NCBI RefSeq assembly: GCF_051414055.1
Contig: NZ_JBLKNX010000009.1
Span: forward strand, 124,001 to 188,000
From: Halosimplex halobium
GTDB taxonomy: Archaea > Halobacteriota > Halobacteria > Halobacteriales > Haloarculaceae
Direction: 5' to 3'
Length of the DNA: 64,000 bases
The notes beneath the pieces were generated by a model. It worked only from the letters and a program-made list of their open reading frames with translations. It searched no databases and was not told where the DNA came from. A program made the translations under genes and the position numbers. Below are positions 26,334 to 35,533 of the stretch, piece after piece. The first letter of the stretch is position 1; every line of letters starts with the position of its first letter.

Positions 26334-26863
26334 GCCGCATCACCCGCCGTGAGCGGCTCGACCAGCCGCAGGTCCTTCTCCGCGGCGATCTCGCGCAGCG
26401 CCGCCAGGGTCGACTCGGTCTCCCCCTCCTCGGTGGCCAGCCGCAGGCGCGCGCTGGAGACATCCTCGGTCCCCTCGGGCGCCGACAGCGAGAGGTCGGT
26501 CACCGTCGCCTCCGTCGTCTCGCGGATGCGCGAGAGGGTGTGGGAGAGGTCGCTGTCGACGATGTGCCCCGAGAGGACGATCGTCACCGACTCGCTGTAG
26601 TGTTGCGTGCCGGCCTGGATGACGTTGATGCCGGCGTCGCGGAGCGCGTCGACGATCTCGTCGAACCGTTCGGGCGTCGCCTCCAGGTCGACCTCGACGG
26701 GGATGTGACCTCTCGGCGTGAGGTTGCCCCGCTCGTGGAAGATCGAGAGGAGGTTCCCGCCGTTGTCGGCGATCGGGTGCAGCGCCCGCAGGAGCTCGCC
26801 CGGCTCGTCGACGAGTTCGAGCCGAACTGTGTAGGCCCGTACCTCGTCGGTCGAGTCGCTCAT
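26330..26863 (-). CDS. ACT-domain amino-acid-binding protein
   Basis: A 177-residue protein with two ACT-like halves (about 8-90 and 90-175), the first carrying LVDEPGELLRALHPIADNGGN. ACT domains bind amino acids to regulate enzymes. It is the upstream gene of an overlapping pair with homoserine dehydrogenase, so it is probably the feedback sensor of that enzyme, sensing threonine or another aspartate-family product. Similar pairs are common in haloarchaea. Nothing suggests catalytic activity. Confidence 0.85.
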   Translation of the reverse strand: MSDSTDEVRAYTVRLELVDEPGELLRALHPIADNGGNLLSIFHERGNLTPRGHIPVEVDLEATPERFDEIVDALRDAGINVIQAGTQHYSESVTIVLSGHIVDSDLSHTLSRIRETTEATVTDLSLSAPEGTEDVSSARLRLATEEGETESTLAALREIAAEKDLRLVEPLTAGDAA

Positions 26864-27092
26864 CGCCCGATCACCTCCCTGGTGCGCTCGCGTGCGCTCA
26901 TTAGGGGAACGTCACAGGGGGCGGCTATATCAATCCGGTCATTCCGGTCGTCCGTCGCGGACGTTCCCGGCCGTATTGCGAGCCCGGCCGCGTCGCGCTC
27001 CCGGTCCGGTCGCGGGCCGTCGCGGACGAGTGGCCCGCCGCTCGCGGGCGACCGATACTTATTACTGACATGTCCGTGTAGACGACGATGGA

Positions 27093-28322
27093 ATGCCCTC
27101 CATACCGACAGGCACACTGAGTAGTACAGCGGCCAAGGCGGTCGTCGTCGTCGCGTTCCTCGCGGTCGGCGGCGTCGCCGCGGCACAGATGGGCGCGATC
27201 GACGGGATCACGGACTCGCGGGACTCCGCCCTGCTGGAGCCGGTCCCCGACGGCGTCGACAGCGTCGCCGTCTTCGACGCGAGCGTCATCGAGTCCGACA
27301 CCGCCGAACGGCTCTACGCGACCGGCTACAACGCCACCGTCGGCTCGGTCAACCAGTCGGCGCCCGCCGGCGACGACGGGGCGATGGACGACGGGATGAC
27401 CACCGCGCCCTCGCCGGTCGAGATGGTCCCGGCGAACCTGACGGGCGCGTTCGACCAGGTCGAGAACGAGACCGGCCTCGACCCGCGTGCGGCCGAGCAG
27501 GTCATCGTCTACAGCCAGCGCCAGGCGAACTTCACGTCGCCGCCCTACCAGGGCGCAATCGTCGAGGCCGACTGGGCGAAGTCCGACGTGGTCGCCGCGG
27601 TCGAGGAGGAGGCCAACCGGTCGTACCGCAACACGACCGTCGACGGCGTGACCGTCTACAAGCCCGAACCGCGCGAGGAGGAGAACGTCACGACGTTCGG
27701 GCCGCCCGAGCCCGACCAGTGGGTCGCCGTCCTCGGTGACGGCGAGTACGTCTTCGGGACCGAGCAGGCCGTCGCCGATGCGGTCGACGTGGAGGTCGGC
27801 GACGCCGACCCCGTCGACGGCGACCTCCGCCGCGCGTTCGACAGCACCCGCGACGGCTACCTCCGCTACGCCCAGACCTCCCAGAACGTCAACGTCACGC
27901 GGATCAACGAGACGATGGGCCAGTCGACCGGCCTGAACGTCACCGCGTACGCCGAGGCGTACAACGACCTCCACATCACCTCGGGGACCTACTACATCGC
28001 CGACGACGGCGAGACGCTGGGTACCGAGTCGCGCATCCTGACCAACTCGACGGACACCGCCCGGGACGTGAAGGACCTCGCGCAGGGGTTCATCTCCATC
28101 CAGGCCGGTGCCATCCAGAACGAGACGCTCGAGTCCGAGCTCCGCGCGACCGAGGTGACCCGTGACGGCACGACAGTCACCGTCTCGCGCCAGACGGACA
28201 TCGAGACGGCCGAGACGCTCATCCGCTGGTACGCGGACATCCTGACCGGCGGCCAGGGCGGCGCGGCGACCGGCGTCGCGTCGGGGACGACCACCGCCGC
28301 GGCCGCGGCACAGAGCGCTTAA
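27093..28322 (+). CDS. Exported haloarchaeal protein of unknown function
   Basis: A 409-residue protein with an N-terminal signal or membrane anchor (residues 14-32, hydrophobic VVVVAFLAVGG) and an acidic, sequon-rich outer part. Many N-X-T/S sites suggest surface glycosylation. The C-terminus is a low-complexity Gly/Ala/Thr run that may be membrane proximal. I recognise no family. An acttatta TATA-like element about 32 nt upstream supports the chosen start. The next two genes encode an ABC-2 exporter. Confidence 0.7.
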   Translation: MPSIPTGTLSSTAAKAVVVVAFLAVGGVAAAQMGAIDGITDSRDSALLEPVPDGVDSVAVFDASVIESDTAERLYATGYNATVGSVNQSAPAGDDGAMDDGMTTAPSPVEMVPANLTGAFDQVENETGLDPRAAEQVIVYSQRQANFTSPPYQGAIVEADWAKSDVVAAVEEEANRSYRNTTVDGVTVYKPEPREEENVTTFGPPEPDQWVAVLGDGEYVFGTEQAVADAVDVEVGDADPVDGDLRRAFDSTRDGYLRYAQTSQNVNVTRINETMGQSTGLNVTAYAEAYNDLHITSGTYYIADDGETLGTESRILTNSTDTARDVKDLAQGFISIQAGAIQNETLESELRATEVTRDGTTVTVSRQTDIETAETLIRWYADILTGGQGGAATGVASGTTTAAAAAQSA

Positions 28323-28349
28323 GACGGCCCCCCGTCTCGCTCTTCCCGA

Positions 28350-29420
28350 ATGGTCGCACCGCTCCTCGAGAAGGAACTGTTCTGGCTCCGCCGCAACTGG
28401 CGAGCCGTCGCCGTCGTCTTCCTGCTGGCGCCGGCCCTGTTCGGCGTCGCCACCGCGTCGTTCGACCGCACCGTCCCGCAGGACGTGCCGGTCGCGGTCG
28501 CACCCGCCGACGACGCCGTGACGGAGGACGAACTGCAGGCCGTCGCCGGGCTCGCGCGGACGGTCTCGGCGCCCAGGCAGTTCGACTCGCCGGAGGCGGC
28601 GACGACCGCGCTCCACCGCGAGCGGGTCTACGGCGTCCTCACCGTCGGCCACGGCCTCTACGAGTCGAGCGCGAACGTCACGCTCTCGCTGGCCGTCGAC
28701 GGCGGGATGGTGACCTACGTCGAGCCCTCCCGGGCGGTGACGGGGACGCTCCGCGAGCGGGCGGGCGTGTTCCCGTCGACCGTCACCGTCGAGCGGCGGG
28801 TCGTCGGCGCCGAGCGGACACTCCCCGAGTTCCTCTTCGCGACCGGACTGGTCTACCTGCTCGCCATCTACGCCTTCACCTACGTCCCCTACCACCTCGC
28901 CCGCGAGCGGCGCGTGTTCGACCGCGTGCGCGTGGAGTCGTCGCTGTGGGCGCTGCTCGCCGCGAAGGCCGCGCTGTTCGCCGCGCTCGGCGCCGCCGCG
29001 CTCGCGAGCATGGGGCTGGCCGGCGTCGCCCTCGGGTATCGAGTCGCTCTCCTCGACCCGGCGGCGCTCGGCGTCCTCGGGCTGGTCGGCGCCACGCTCG
29101 TCGCGGTGAGTCTCGGCGTCTCCTTCGCCACCCGCTTCTCCGTCGCCGGCCGGTTCGTCAACGTCGCGCTGCTGGGGGCGGTCGTCGCCTTCTCGAACCC
29201 CGTCTACCCGACAGGGTTCTTCTCGGCGGTCCGCCGGACTATCGCGGGCTGGAGCCCCGTCTACCACACGACGGTCGTCGTCCGGGCGCTCGTCCTGAAA
29301 GGGCTGTCGCCCGGGTTGTTCACCGACCGCCTGCTCCTGCTCGGCGGCGTCGCCGCGGCGGCGGCCTGCTGGCTCGCGGCCAGCGTCGTCGCCTACGAAC
29401 GGGGGGGTCGCGATGGGTGA
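28350..29420 (+). CDS. ABC-2-type permease
   Basis: A 356-residue protein with an N-terminal membrane segment (about 20-40), an external loop of about 130 residues, then five or six membrane segments from about residue 155 to the end. The shape is that of a single-chain ABC-2 export permease. The gene overlaps the start of the ATP-binding gene by eight bases. A TATA-like gcttaag about 30 nt upstream supports the start. Substrate unknown. Confidence 0.8.
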   Translation: MVAPLLEKELFWLRRNWRAVAVVFLLAPALFGVATASFDRTVPQDVPVAVAPADDAVTEDELQAVAGLARTVSAPRQFDSPEAATTALHRERVYGVLTVGHGLYESSANVTLSLAVDGGMVTYVEPSRAVTGTLRERAGVFPSTVTVERRVVGAERTLPEFLFATGLVYLLAIYAFTYVPYHLARERRVFDRVRVESSLWALLAAKAALFAALGAAALASMGLAGVALGYRVALLDPAALGVLGLVGATLVAVSLGVSFATRFSVAGRFVNVALLGAVVAFSNPVYPTGFFSAVRRTIAGWSPVYHTTVVVRALVLKGLSPGLFTDRLLLLGGVAAAAACWLAASVVAYERGGRDG

Positions 29421-30105
29421 CGGCGTCGAGGGAGTCGACCGCGACCCCGACCGCGAGATCCGTCTCGACGGTGTCGTCAGGCGCTACGACGGCGTCACGG
29501 CGCTCGCGGGCGTCGACCTGCGGATCGCGGCCGGCGACCTGCACGCGCTGGCCGGTCCGAACGGCTCGGGCAAGTCCACACTGCTATCGCTCGTGCTCGG
29601 CCTCGACCGACCGACCTCGGGGACGATCACCCGCCCGGAGGGCCGGATCGGCTGTGGCTTCCAGACCCCCAGCGTCTACCCCGACCTGACCGTCGACGAG
29701 AACCTGCGCGTGTTCGCTAGCATGGACGAGGCCGGCGACGAGTGGCTCGCCACCGTTCGTTCGGAGCTGGGGCTGGACGAAGTGCGCGACCGCGTCGCCG
29801 GCGACCTCTCCGGCGGCTACCAGCGCCTGCTCGACGTGGCCCTGGCGTTCGTCCGCCGCCCCGCGTTCGTCCTGCTCGACGAGCCGCTGGACGAGCTCGA
29901 CGACGCCGCTCGCGAACGCGTGGTCGAGTTCGTCGCCGACTACTGCGGGGACGACCGGACCGTGGTCGTCTCGACGCACCACCTCGGCGCCTTCGGCCCC
30001 TCGCTCGACCGGCTGACCGTCCTCGCCGACGGGGACGTGCGCTTCGACGAGCGCGTCGACGGGACCGACGACTACCGGGCGGTCTATCGCGACCTGGTCG
30101 AGTGA
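29413..30105 (+). CDS. ABC transporter ATP-binding protein
   Basis: A 230-residue ATPase with Walker A GPNGSGKS (48-55), signature LSGGYQR and Walker B FVLLDEPLDEL, plus H-loop STHH. It is the energising subunit for the overlapping ABC-2 permease, most likely an exporter. The exported protein gene upstream may be part of the same function, but no sequence evidence proves this. Confidence 0.88.
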   Translation: MGDGVEGVDRDPDREIRLDGVVRRYDGVTALAGVDLRIAAGDLHALAGPNGSGKSTLLSLVLGLDRPTSGTITRPEGRIGCGFQTPSVYPDLTVDENLRVFASMDEAGDEWLATVRSELGLDEVRDRVAGDLSGGYQRLLDVALAFVRRPAFVLLDEPLDELDDAARERVVEFVADYCGDDRTVVVSTHHLGAFGPSLDRLTVLADGDVRFDERVDGTDDYRAVYRDLVE

Positions 30106-30167
30106 CCCCGGGCGGCTCCTCGGCCGTTCGCGAAATCCTCTTCAAACGCGTGCGCCGCCCCGGAGGC

Positions 30168-30329
30168 ATGGGGGTGCTCTCGAAGCTGAAGAAACTCCTC
30201 GGCCTCGCGGAGAAACACGACGACAGGATCGCGAGGGCGGTCAGCAAGCGCACCGACAGGGTCGACGAGAGCCAGGTGAGAGACGCGGTGAACACCGCGG
30301 CGTCGAAGGCCCGAGAGAAAGACGAGTAG
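30168..30329 (+). CDS. Small acidic/basic mixed protein (53 aa), unknown function
   Basis: A 53-residue reading frame with a helical, charged composition (MGVLSKLKKLLGLAEKHDD...). It was found at the end of a longer shadow frame. A TATA-like ttcaaacg is about 28 nt upstream, fitting a leaderless start at 30168. I recognise no family; the N-terminal amphipathic KLKKLLG suggests membrane or RNA contact. It precedes the convergent EF-2 gene. Confidence 0.55.
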   Translation: MGVLSKLKKLLGLAEKHDDRIARAVSKRTDRVDESQVRDAVNTAASKAREKDE

Positions 30330-30435
30330 GGCGCCGACGGAGAGCCGTCCCTGTGGCAAGTCGTTGAGTGCACAGAAGAGACGGAGAAAGCAGAGAGGCG
30401 GAAGAACGTCCGCGCGCCGCAGGCGCGCGGAGCGC

Positions 30436-30465
30436 GCCGAGGAAACCCGGGCGGGAAAAAGATGG
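30436..30465. repeat. Copy of dispersed gene-end element beside EF-2
   Basis: The plus strand reads gccgaggaaacccgggcggg followed by an a-rich tail and gatgg. On the minus strand, immediately after the EF-2 stop, this gives ccatctttttcccgccc, a T-run consistent with transcription termination. It shares its core with the copies at 21245, 23361 and 61013. Upstream on the plus strand lies a GC-rich hairpin-like gcgcgccgcaggcgcgc. Confidence 0.5.
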
Positions 30466-30477
30466 AAACTAGATGGT

Positions 30478-32667
30478 CTAGAAGTAGTCGACGGCCTCGG
30501 GCAGTTCCTGCTTCATGCCCTTGCGCTCGCGGATCTCCATGATGGTCTCGCGCTGGAGGTTGTCGGCCATGACCTGGAAGCCGGCGTTCTCGGTGTTCCA
30601 GGAGGCGCGGCCCTCGGTGGCGCTCCGGATGTCGCTGGAGAAGCCGATCATCTCGTCGACGGGCGCGACGCCCTCGACGACCATCAGGTCGCCTTCCTGG
30701 TACATGTCGTCGACGCGGCCGCGGCGGCCCTGGATCTCGCCGGAGGCGGCGCCCATGTGGTCGTTGGGCACGTCGATGCGGACCTCCTGGATCGGCTCCA
30801 GCAGGCGCACCTCGGCGTCGATGAGGGCGTTGTGGATGGCCTGGCGGGTCGCCGGGATGACCTGGGCCGGGCCGCGGTGGATGGCGTCCTCGTGGAGCCG
30901 CGCGTCGTGGAGGCGGATGAGCGAGCCCTGGACCGGCTCGGCGGCCAGCGGGCCGTCGTTCAGGGCCTCCTCCATCCCTTCGAGGACCAGCTCCATCGTC
31001 TCGTTGAGGTGCTGGATACCCTTCGTGTCGTCGATGATGACGTTGGTGTTGTGGATGTGCTCGACGTTCTGGGAGGTGTCCTTGTCCATGCCGGCCTCCT
31101 GAAGCGCCTCGCGGCGTTCCAGCTCGGGCATGTCCATGGAGGCCTCGCCGTGCTGGATGGCCTCGACGATGTCCTCGTCGAGCGGCGTCACGGTGATGTA
31201 GAAGCGGTTGTGACGGTTCGGGGAGATCCCTTCGACCTCGCGGCTGCTCTCCTGGGGGGCCTCGCGGAAGACGACGATCGGTTCGCCGGTGTTGATCGGG
31301 ATGCCCTGGTTGCGCTCGATGCGCTGGCCGATGACTTCGAGGTGGAGCTCACCCTGGCCGGAGATGAGGTGTTCGCCGGTGTCCTCGTTGATCTCGATCT
31401 GGATGGTCGGGTCCTCCTTGGCGACCTGCTGGAGCGTCTCGATGAGCTTCGGCAGGTCGTCCATGTTCTGGGCCTCGACGGACTTCGTGATGACCGGCTC
31501 CGAGATGTGCTCGATGGACTCGAAGGGGGTCATCTCGACCGAGGAGACCGTCGAGCCGGCGATGGCGTCCTTGAGGCCGGTGACGGCGGCGATGTTCCCG
31601 GCGGGGACGCGGTCGACCTCCTCGCGCTCGCCGCCCATGTAGATACCGACGGACTGGACGCGGTTGGTCCCGGCGGTCCCGGAGACGTACAGCTCCTGGC
31701 CCTTCTCGAGCGTGCCCGAGAAGACGCGGCCGGCGGCGATCTCGCCGGCGTGGGGGTCGATCCCGATGTCGGTGACCATCAGGACGACCTCGCCGTCCTC
31801 GTCGACCAGCTGCATCGTCTCGGCCACGTCGGAGTCGGCGTCGCCGCGCCAGATGCGCGGGATACGGCGGGGCTGGGCGTCGATGGGGTTCGGGAAGTGC
31901 TCACAGACCATGTCGAGCACCACGTCGGCCAGCGGCGTCCGCTCGTGGAGCTCCTGGCGCTTGTCCGCGCGTTCGAGCTCCATGATCTCGCCGAAGTCCA
32001 TGCCCGTCCGCTGCATCGAGGGCATCGAGACGCCCCACTTGTACAGCGCCGAGCCGAAGCCGACGGTCCCCTCCTCGACGGAGACCGTCCAGTCCTCGTC
32101 GATGTCCTCCATCTCCTCGGTCATCCCGCGGATGAGTTCGTTCACGTCGCGGATGACCGAGAGCAGGCGCTCCTGCATCTCCTCGGGCCCCTCCTGGAGC
32201 TCGGAGATGAGGCGGTCGACCTTGTTGATGAACAGGGTCGGCTTGACGCCTTCACGGAGCGCCTGCCGCAGGACGGTCTCGGTCTGGGGCATCGCGCCCT
32301 CGACCGCGTCGACGACCACCAAGGCGCCGTCGACGGCGCGCATCGCGCGGGTCACGTCACCGCCGAAGTCGACGTGGCCCGGCGTGTCGATGAGGTTGAT
32401 GAGGTGGTTGGTGCCCTCGTACTCGTGGGTCATCGAGACGTTGGCGGCGTCGATGGTGATGCCGCGCTCCTGCTCGTCCTCCTCGGTGTCCATCGCGAGC
32501 TGCTCGCCCGCGGTGTCGTCGGAGATCATGCCCGCGCCGGCGAGCAGGTTGTCCGTCAGTGTCGTCTTCCCGTGGTCGACGTGAGCCGCGATGGCGATGT
32601 TCCGGATGTTCTCCGGCTTGTCCATCAGCGTCTCACATTCCTGTACGATTTTCTTACGTCGGCCCAT
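30478..32667 (-). CDS. fusA: Translation elongation factor 2 (EF-G homologue)
   Basis: A 729-residue GTPase that drives tRNA-mRNA translocation. G1 AHVDHGKT (28-35), DTPGHVDFGG and NKVD are present, as is DAIHRGPAQ near the C-terminus, whose histidine is the expected diphthamide site. The start at 32667 (MGRRKKIVQE) matches the archaeal N-terminus; a longer frame upstream is not used. A TATA-like cttttgacg sits about 30 nt upstream (minus strand, near 32692-32700), so the mRNA is near leaderless. In many archaea this gene follows rps7, but here about 9 kb intervene. Confidence 0.97.
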   Translation of the reverse strand: MGRRKKIVQECETLMDKPENIRNIAIAAHVDHGKTTLTDNLLAGAGMISDDTAGEQLAMDTEEDEQERGITIDAANVSMTHEYEGTNHLINLIDTPGHVDFGGDVTRAMRAVDGALVVVDAVEGAMPQTETVLRQALREGVKPTLFINKVDRLISELQEGPEEMQERLLSVIRDVNELIRGMTEEMEDIDEDWTVSVEEGTVGFGSALYKWGVSMPSMQRTGMDFGEIMELERADKRQELHERTPLADVVLDMVCEHFPNPIDAQPRRIPRIWRGDADSDVAETMQLVDEDGEVVLMVTDIGIDPHAGEIAAGRVFSGTLEKGQELYVSGTAGTNRVQSVGIYMGGEREEVDRVPAGNIAAVTGLKDAIAGSTVSSVEMTPFESIEHISEPVITKSVEAQNMDDLPKLIETLQQVAKEDPTIQIEINEDTGEHLISGQGELHLEVIGQRIERNQGIPINTGEPIVVFREAPQESSREVEGISPNRHNRFYITVTPLDEDIVEAIQHGEASMDMPELERREALQEAGMDKDTSQNVEHIHNTNVIIDDTKGIQHLNETMELVLEGMEEALNDGPLAAEPVQGSLIRLHDARLHEDAIHRGPAQVIPATRQAIHNALIDAEVRLLEPIQEVRIDVPNDHMGAASGEIQGRRGRVDDMYQEGDLMVVEGVAPVDEMIGFSSDIRSATEGRASWNTENAGFQVMADNLQRETIMEIRERKGMKQELPEAVDYF

Positions 32668-32712
32668 TATACGGCACTCTATCAATGGGGGCGTCAAAAG
32701 GGTGCTGTTTCA

Positions 32713-32900
32713 GTTTGCGTGCGACAGGATGGAGCACGCAAACCGAAGCACGTGAGAGGACGACCGGAGGGAGGACTCTCCCGGCGTTTCCACGTGAGCG
32801 TGGCACCACCACGCGAACACGGAAGCTCGACAGACGGCGGCCATCGGGGAGCCGTCTGCGGTGTTTCCACGTGAGAGTGTCACAGACATCCGAACGTGGA
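32713..32900. repeat. Inverted and direct repeats between EF-2 and the zinc-ribbon gene
   Basis: A perfect 10-bp inverted repeat gtttgcgtgc / gcacgcaaac (32713-32722 and 32734-32743) has an 11-nt loop. Further on, two imperfect direct copies of about 40 bp start with gtttccacgtgag (32786 and 32860 region) and end with cgaac..ggaag.tc, 74 bp apart. The half-site ccacgtg is palindromic. These could be protein-binding sites controlling either the divergent EF-2 or zinc-ribbon promoter. Confidence 0.5.
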
Positions 32901-32982
32901 AGGTCAGCAGTCTCGATAGCGGCGGTAGTGGTGAATTCGTCGTCTGTCGTAGTAAGGTATAAAGATCGTCGAACCAAACGGG

Positions 32983-33102
32983 ATGATGATGGCCGACGCT
33001 CGCTACAAATGTCCCGAATGTGGCACGGAACTGAGTTACCAGACGACCAAGCACAACGGCTGTTCCGGGTGCGGATTCGTTCCGGCCCACGGCGCGGAGT
33101 AA
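32983..33102 (+). CDS. 39-residue CPxCG zinc-ribbon micro-protein
   Basis: The protein has two CxxC pairs, C10-C13 (CPEC) and C27-C30 (CSGC), spaced as in a single zinc ribbon. The remainder is short and polar. Three in-frame ATGs lie in a row (32983, 32986, 32989), and a TATA box (ggtataaag, about 32956-32964) is 20-30 nt before them, so transcripts are leaderless or nearly so. Haloarchaea encode many such one-domain zinc proteins; partner and role are unknown. Confidence 0.7.
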   Translation: MMMADARYKCPECGTELSYQTTKHNGCSGCGFVPAHGAE

Positions 33103-33271
33103 TCGACCCGGCGTCCGGACCGACGCGTTCGACCAGCGACGAACGGGGCCGGTGCTCACACTCGTCTCCGCCTCCGTGACCGGCCCCGCTCACCGGCCCA
33201 CGGAGAGTCGGGCGTAGACCACAGTAACTGCCCGCAAGAGTCATACGCCAGTAACCCCTGCCTACGTGCGT

Positions 33272-34021
33272 ATGGACGTGCGAGTGCGCGGCCCCGGCCC
33301 GGAGGGTCCGATTCTCGGGGCGCGCGACCTGTTCGAGACCGAACGGACGCTGGAGCGACCGGTCACCGTCGAGATACGCGAGGACCCCGACGAGCGGACG
33401 CGCGTGAGCCACGACGAGGAGGGCCACCTGTTCGTCATCTCGCGGCAGGCGGCCACGTCGGCGATGGCGCGGGAACTCGCCCTCCACGAGTTCGCCCACA
33501 TGCACCACTACGAACGGGACCACCCCTCCCACACCCAGTCGATGGAGGAGGTGATCTTCCTCGCGCTGGCCGGCCGGTCGGTCGAGCGCCGGAAGCTCAC
33601 CCACTGCTACCAGATCGCCAACCATATGAAGGACATCTACGCCGACGACGTGTGGCTGGAGGTCGCCCCGGCCGACAAGCTCGTGGCCTTCCTCGAATCC
33701 AGCCTCGCCGCCGCCGTCGCGGACCGACCGCGGGACCCGCCCGCGTGGGACCGGCTTACCCCGGCGGCCGACCCGGACATCACCGCGGTCAACGCCGCCT
33801 TCGCGCTGGGGCTGGTCGAACGCCACGACCTGGTCGACGACGACCACCGGATCTACGACCTGGCGCACGCTGCCGCACAGGACGCCCCGGAGATCGACGT
33901 GGCGGCGTTCACCCGCCAGTTCCGGACGCTCGCCCGCGACCCCGACGACAGCGAGTACCGGAAGGCGCTGGTCGACGTGACCCGCGCCTACGCGACCGGC
34001 GGCGAGCGGGCCGCGGACTGA
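33272..34021 (+). CDS. DUF5781-like protein with HExxH zinc-protease motif
   Basis: A 249-residue protein, soluble, no signal peptide. HEFAH (H72, E73, H76 from the start at 33272) matches the HExxH zinc metallopeptidase motif, and the preceding SAMARELAL and following MHHYERDHP suit a gluzincin-type helix. It resembles a haloarchaeal family I recall as DUF5781. Peptidase activity is inferred only from the motif. An ATG six bases earlier (33266) is an alternative. No operon partner is close on the same strand. Confidence 0.6.
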   Translation: MDVRVRGPGPEGPILGARDLFETERTLERPVTVEIREDPDERTRVSHDEEGHLFVISRQAATSAMARELALHEFAHMHHYERDHPSHTQSMEEVIFLALAGRSVERRKLTHCYQIANHMKDIYADDVWLEVAPADKLVAFLESSLAAAVADRPRDPPAWDRLTPAADPDITAVNAAFALGLVERHDLVDDDHRIYDLAHAAAQDAPEIDVAAFTRQFRTLARDPDDSEYRKALVDVTRAYATGGERAAD

Positions 34022-34051
34022 CCGGAGACCGGAGCGGCTCGACGCCGATAT

Positions 34052-35521
34052 CTACTCCTGAGTCAACCGGACGAGCACGTCGTCGCGCTCGCGGGGGAAC
34101 TCACCCTTCGCGCGGCCGTCGCGGTTGGAGGTGATGACGTAGACGTCCCCGTCGGGTGACTGTTCGACGTGGCGGATCCGGCCGAGTTCGTTCTTCATCG
34201 TGGTGTGGACCGTCGCGGTGTATGCCTGGTCGGCCCAGTCGCCGGTGACCTGGGCGTAGGCGTTCTCGGCCGGCGGGAGCTCGCCGCCCTCGGGGGTCAG
34301 CGTCGTGACGACCAGCTGCTGGCTGATGAGTCCGCCTGTGACCATCCGGTTCCGCAGGGCGGGCACTTTGTCGCCGGTGTAGAACAGCGAGCCCGTGGGT
34401 GCGAAGCTCGTGGCACGGGTGTTGAACAGCGGCGGGTGGAAGCCGCTGCCGGGGTAGTTGTCGGGCTTGAACACCTCGGGCCAGCTGTAGTTGTCGCCGG
34501 CGACGAGCCGGTTGAACTCGTCGCGACCCGTGGGCCCGTGCTCGGAGTTGACCGGCGTGCCGTCGGGGAGCCAGACGATCCCCTGGGGGTTGCGGTGACC
34601 GTAGGTGAACACCCGCGGGTCGGCGCCGTCGCCCAGGTCGGGGTTGTCCGGCGCGGGGTCGCCCGAGGGGGTCACGCGGAGGATCTTCCCGGCAAGGGTC
34701 CCGGGGTCCTGGGCGTCCTCGGGCTGGCCGCCGTCGCCGCAGGTGATCCAGAGGTAGTTGCGCGGGCCGAAGGTGATCCGCCCGCCGTTGTGGTAGTTGT
34801 TCGCCGGGATCTCGTCGACGACCGTCCTGACCGGCTCGCCCGGAGCCTCCGACTCGACGTCGAAGGCGGCCACCTTGTTGTACTTCGTCCCCTCGTCGTT
34901 CGTGTACGTGTAGTAGACGAAGATGTGCGAGGGGTTCGGGAAGGTAGGGTGGACCGCGATACCGAGGGTCCCGCCCTCGCCGCCCTTGACCCACCAGGGT
35001 CGCTTGTCCGACCCGGGTTCGATGGAGCCGGCGTCGATGGCCCCGGCCGGCTCCGCGACTGTGCGCACGTCCTCGCCGTCGAACCGCAGGACGCGACCGA
35101 CCCGCTCGGTGACGAACATGTCACTGTCGGGCGTGAACGCGATGTCCCAGGGGATCTCCAGGTTCTCGACGAGGACCTCCGTCCCCAGGGACGCCTCCAG
35201 CGGCGAACTCCTCGGCGCCTCCCACTCGGGGTCGTAGCCCGACCACTCCTCGATCGGGCGGCCGACGACCGGCTCCGGCGTGGCCGTGTCGCCGGTCGAG
35301 CCGTCCCCCGCGTCGCCGTCGGATCCGTCGCTACCGTCCGCACCGCTGTCGCTGCCATCGCCGCCATCGTCGCCGTCGCGGCCGCTTCCGCCGTCGGTCG
35401 GCGTCGCCGTCTCGGTCGAACAGCCCGCCAGGCCGGCGACGCCGGCGGCGGTCAGGGCGAGAAAGCCGCGCCGGGAACGGGGAGGGGCCGCCGCGTCGCG
35501 CTCGGTCGAGTCGGGGTTCAT
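34052..35521 (-). CDS. Tat-exported lipoprotein, PQQ-type sugar dehydrogenase
   Basis: A 489-residue protein. The N-terminus has a twin-arginine signal (SRRGFL, 15-20) with lipobox LAGC (C33), so it is exported folded and anchored by lipid. A Gly/Ser/Asp-rich linker (about 40-80) precedes a six-bladed beta-propeller of the glucose/sorbosone dehydrogenase family, with characteristic EIPANNYHNGGRITFGP, NPQGIVWLPDGT and SEHGPTGRDEFN segments. Soluble aldose dehydrogenases of this family use PQQ and calcium. The natural substrate and electron acceptor are not known. Confidence 0.85.
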   Translation of the reverse strand: MNPDSTERDAAAPPRSRRGFLALTAAGVAGLAGCSTETATPTDGGSGRDGDDGGDGSDSGADGSDGSDGDAGDGSTGDTATPEPVVGRPIEEWSGYDPEWEAPRSSPLEASLGTEVLVENLEIPWDIAFTPDSDMFVTERVGRVLRFDGEDVRTVAEPAGAIDAGSIEPGSDKRPWWVKGGEGGTLGIAVHPTFPNPSHIFVYYTYTNDEGTKYNKVAAFDVESEAPGEPVRTVVDEIPANNYHNGGRITFGPRNYLWITCGDGGQPEDAQDPGTLAGKILRVTPSGDPAPDNPDLGDGADPRVFTYGHRNPQGIVWLPDGTPVNSEHGPTGRDEFNRLVAGDNYSWPEVFKPDNYPGSGFHPPLFNTRATSFAPTGSLFYTGDKVPALRNRMVTGGLISQQLVVTTLTPEGGELPPAENAYAQVTGDWADQAYTATVHTTMKNELGRIRHVEQSPDGDVYVITSNRDGRAKGEFPRERDDVLVRLTQE

Positions 35522-35533
35522 ACCCGGTTCCTA

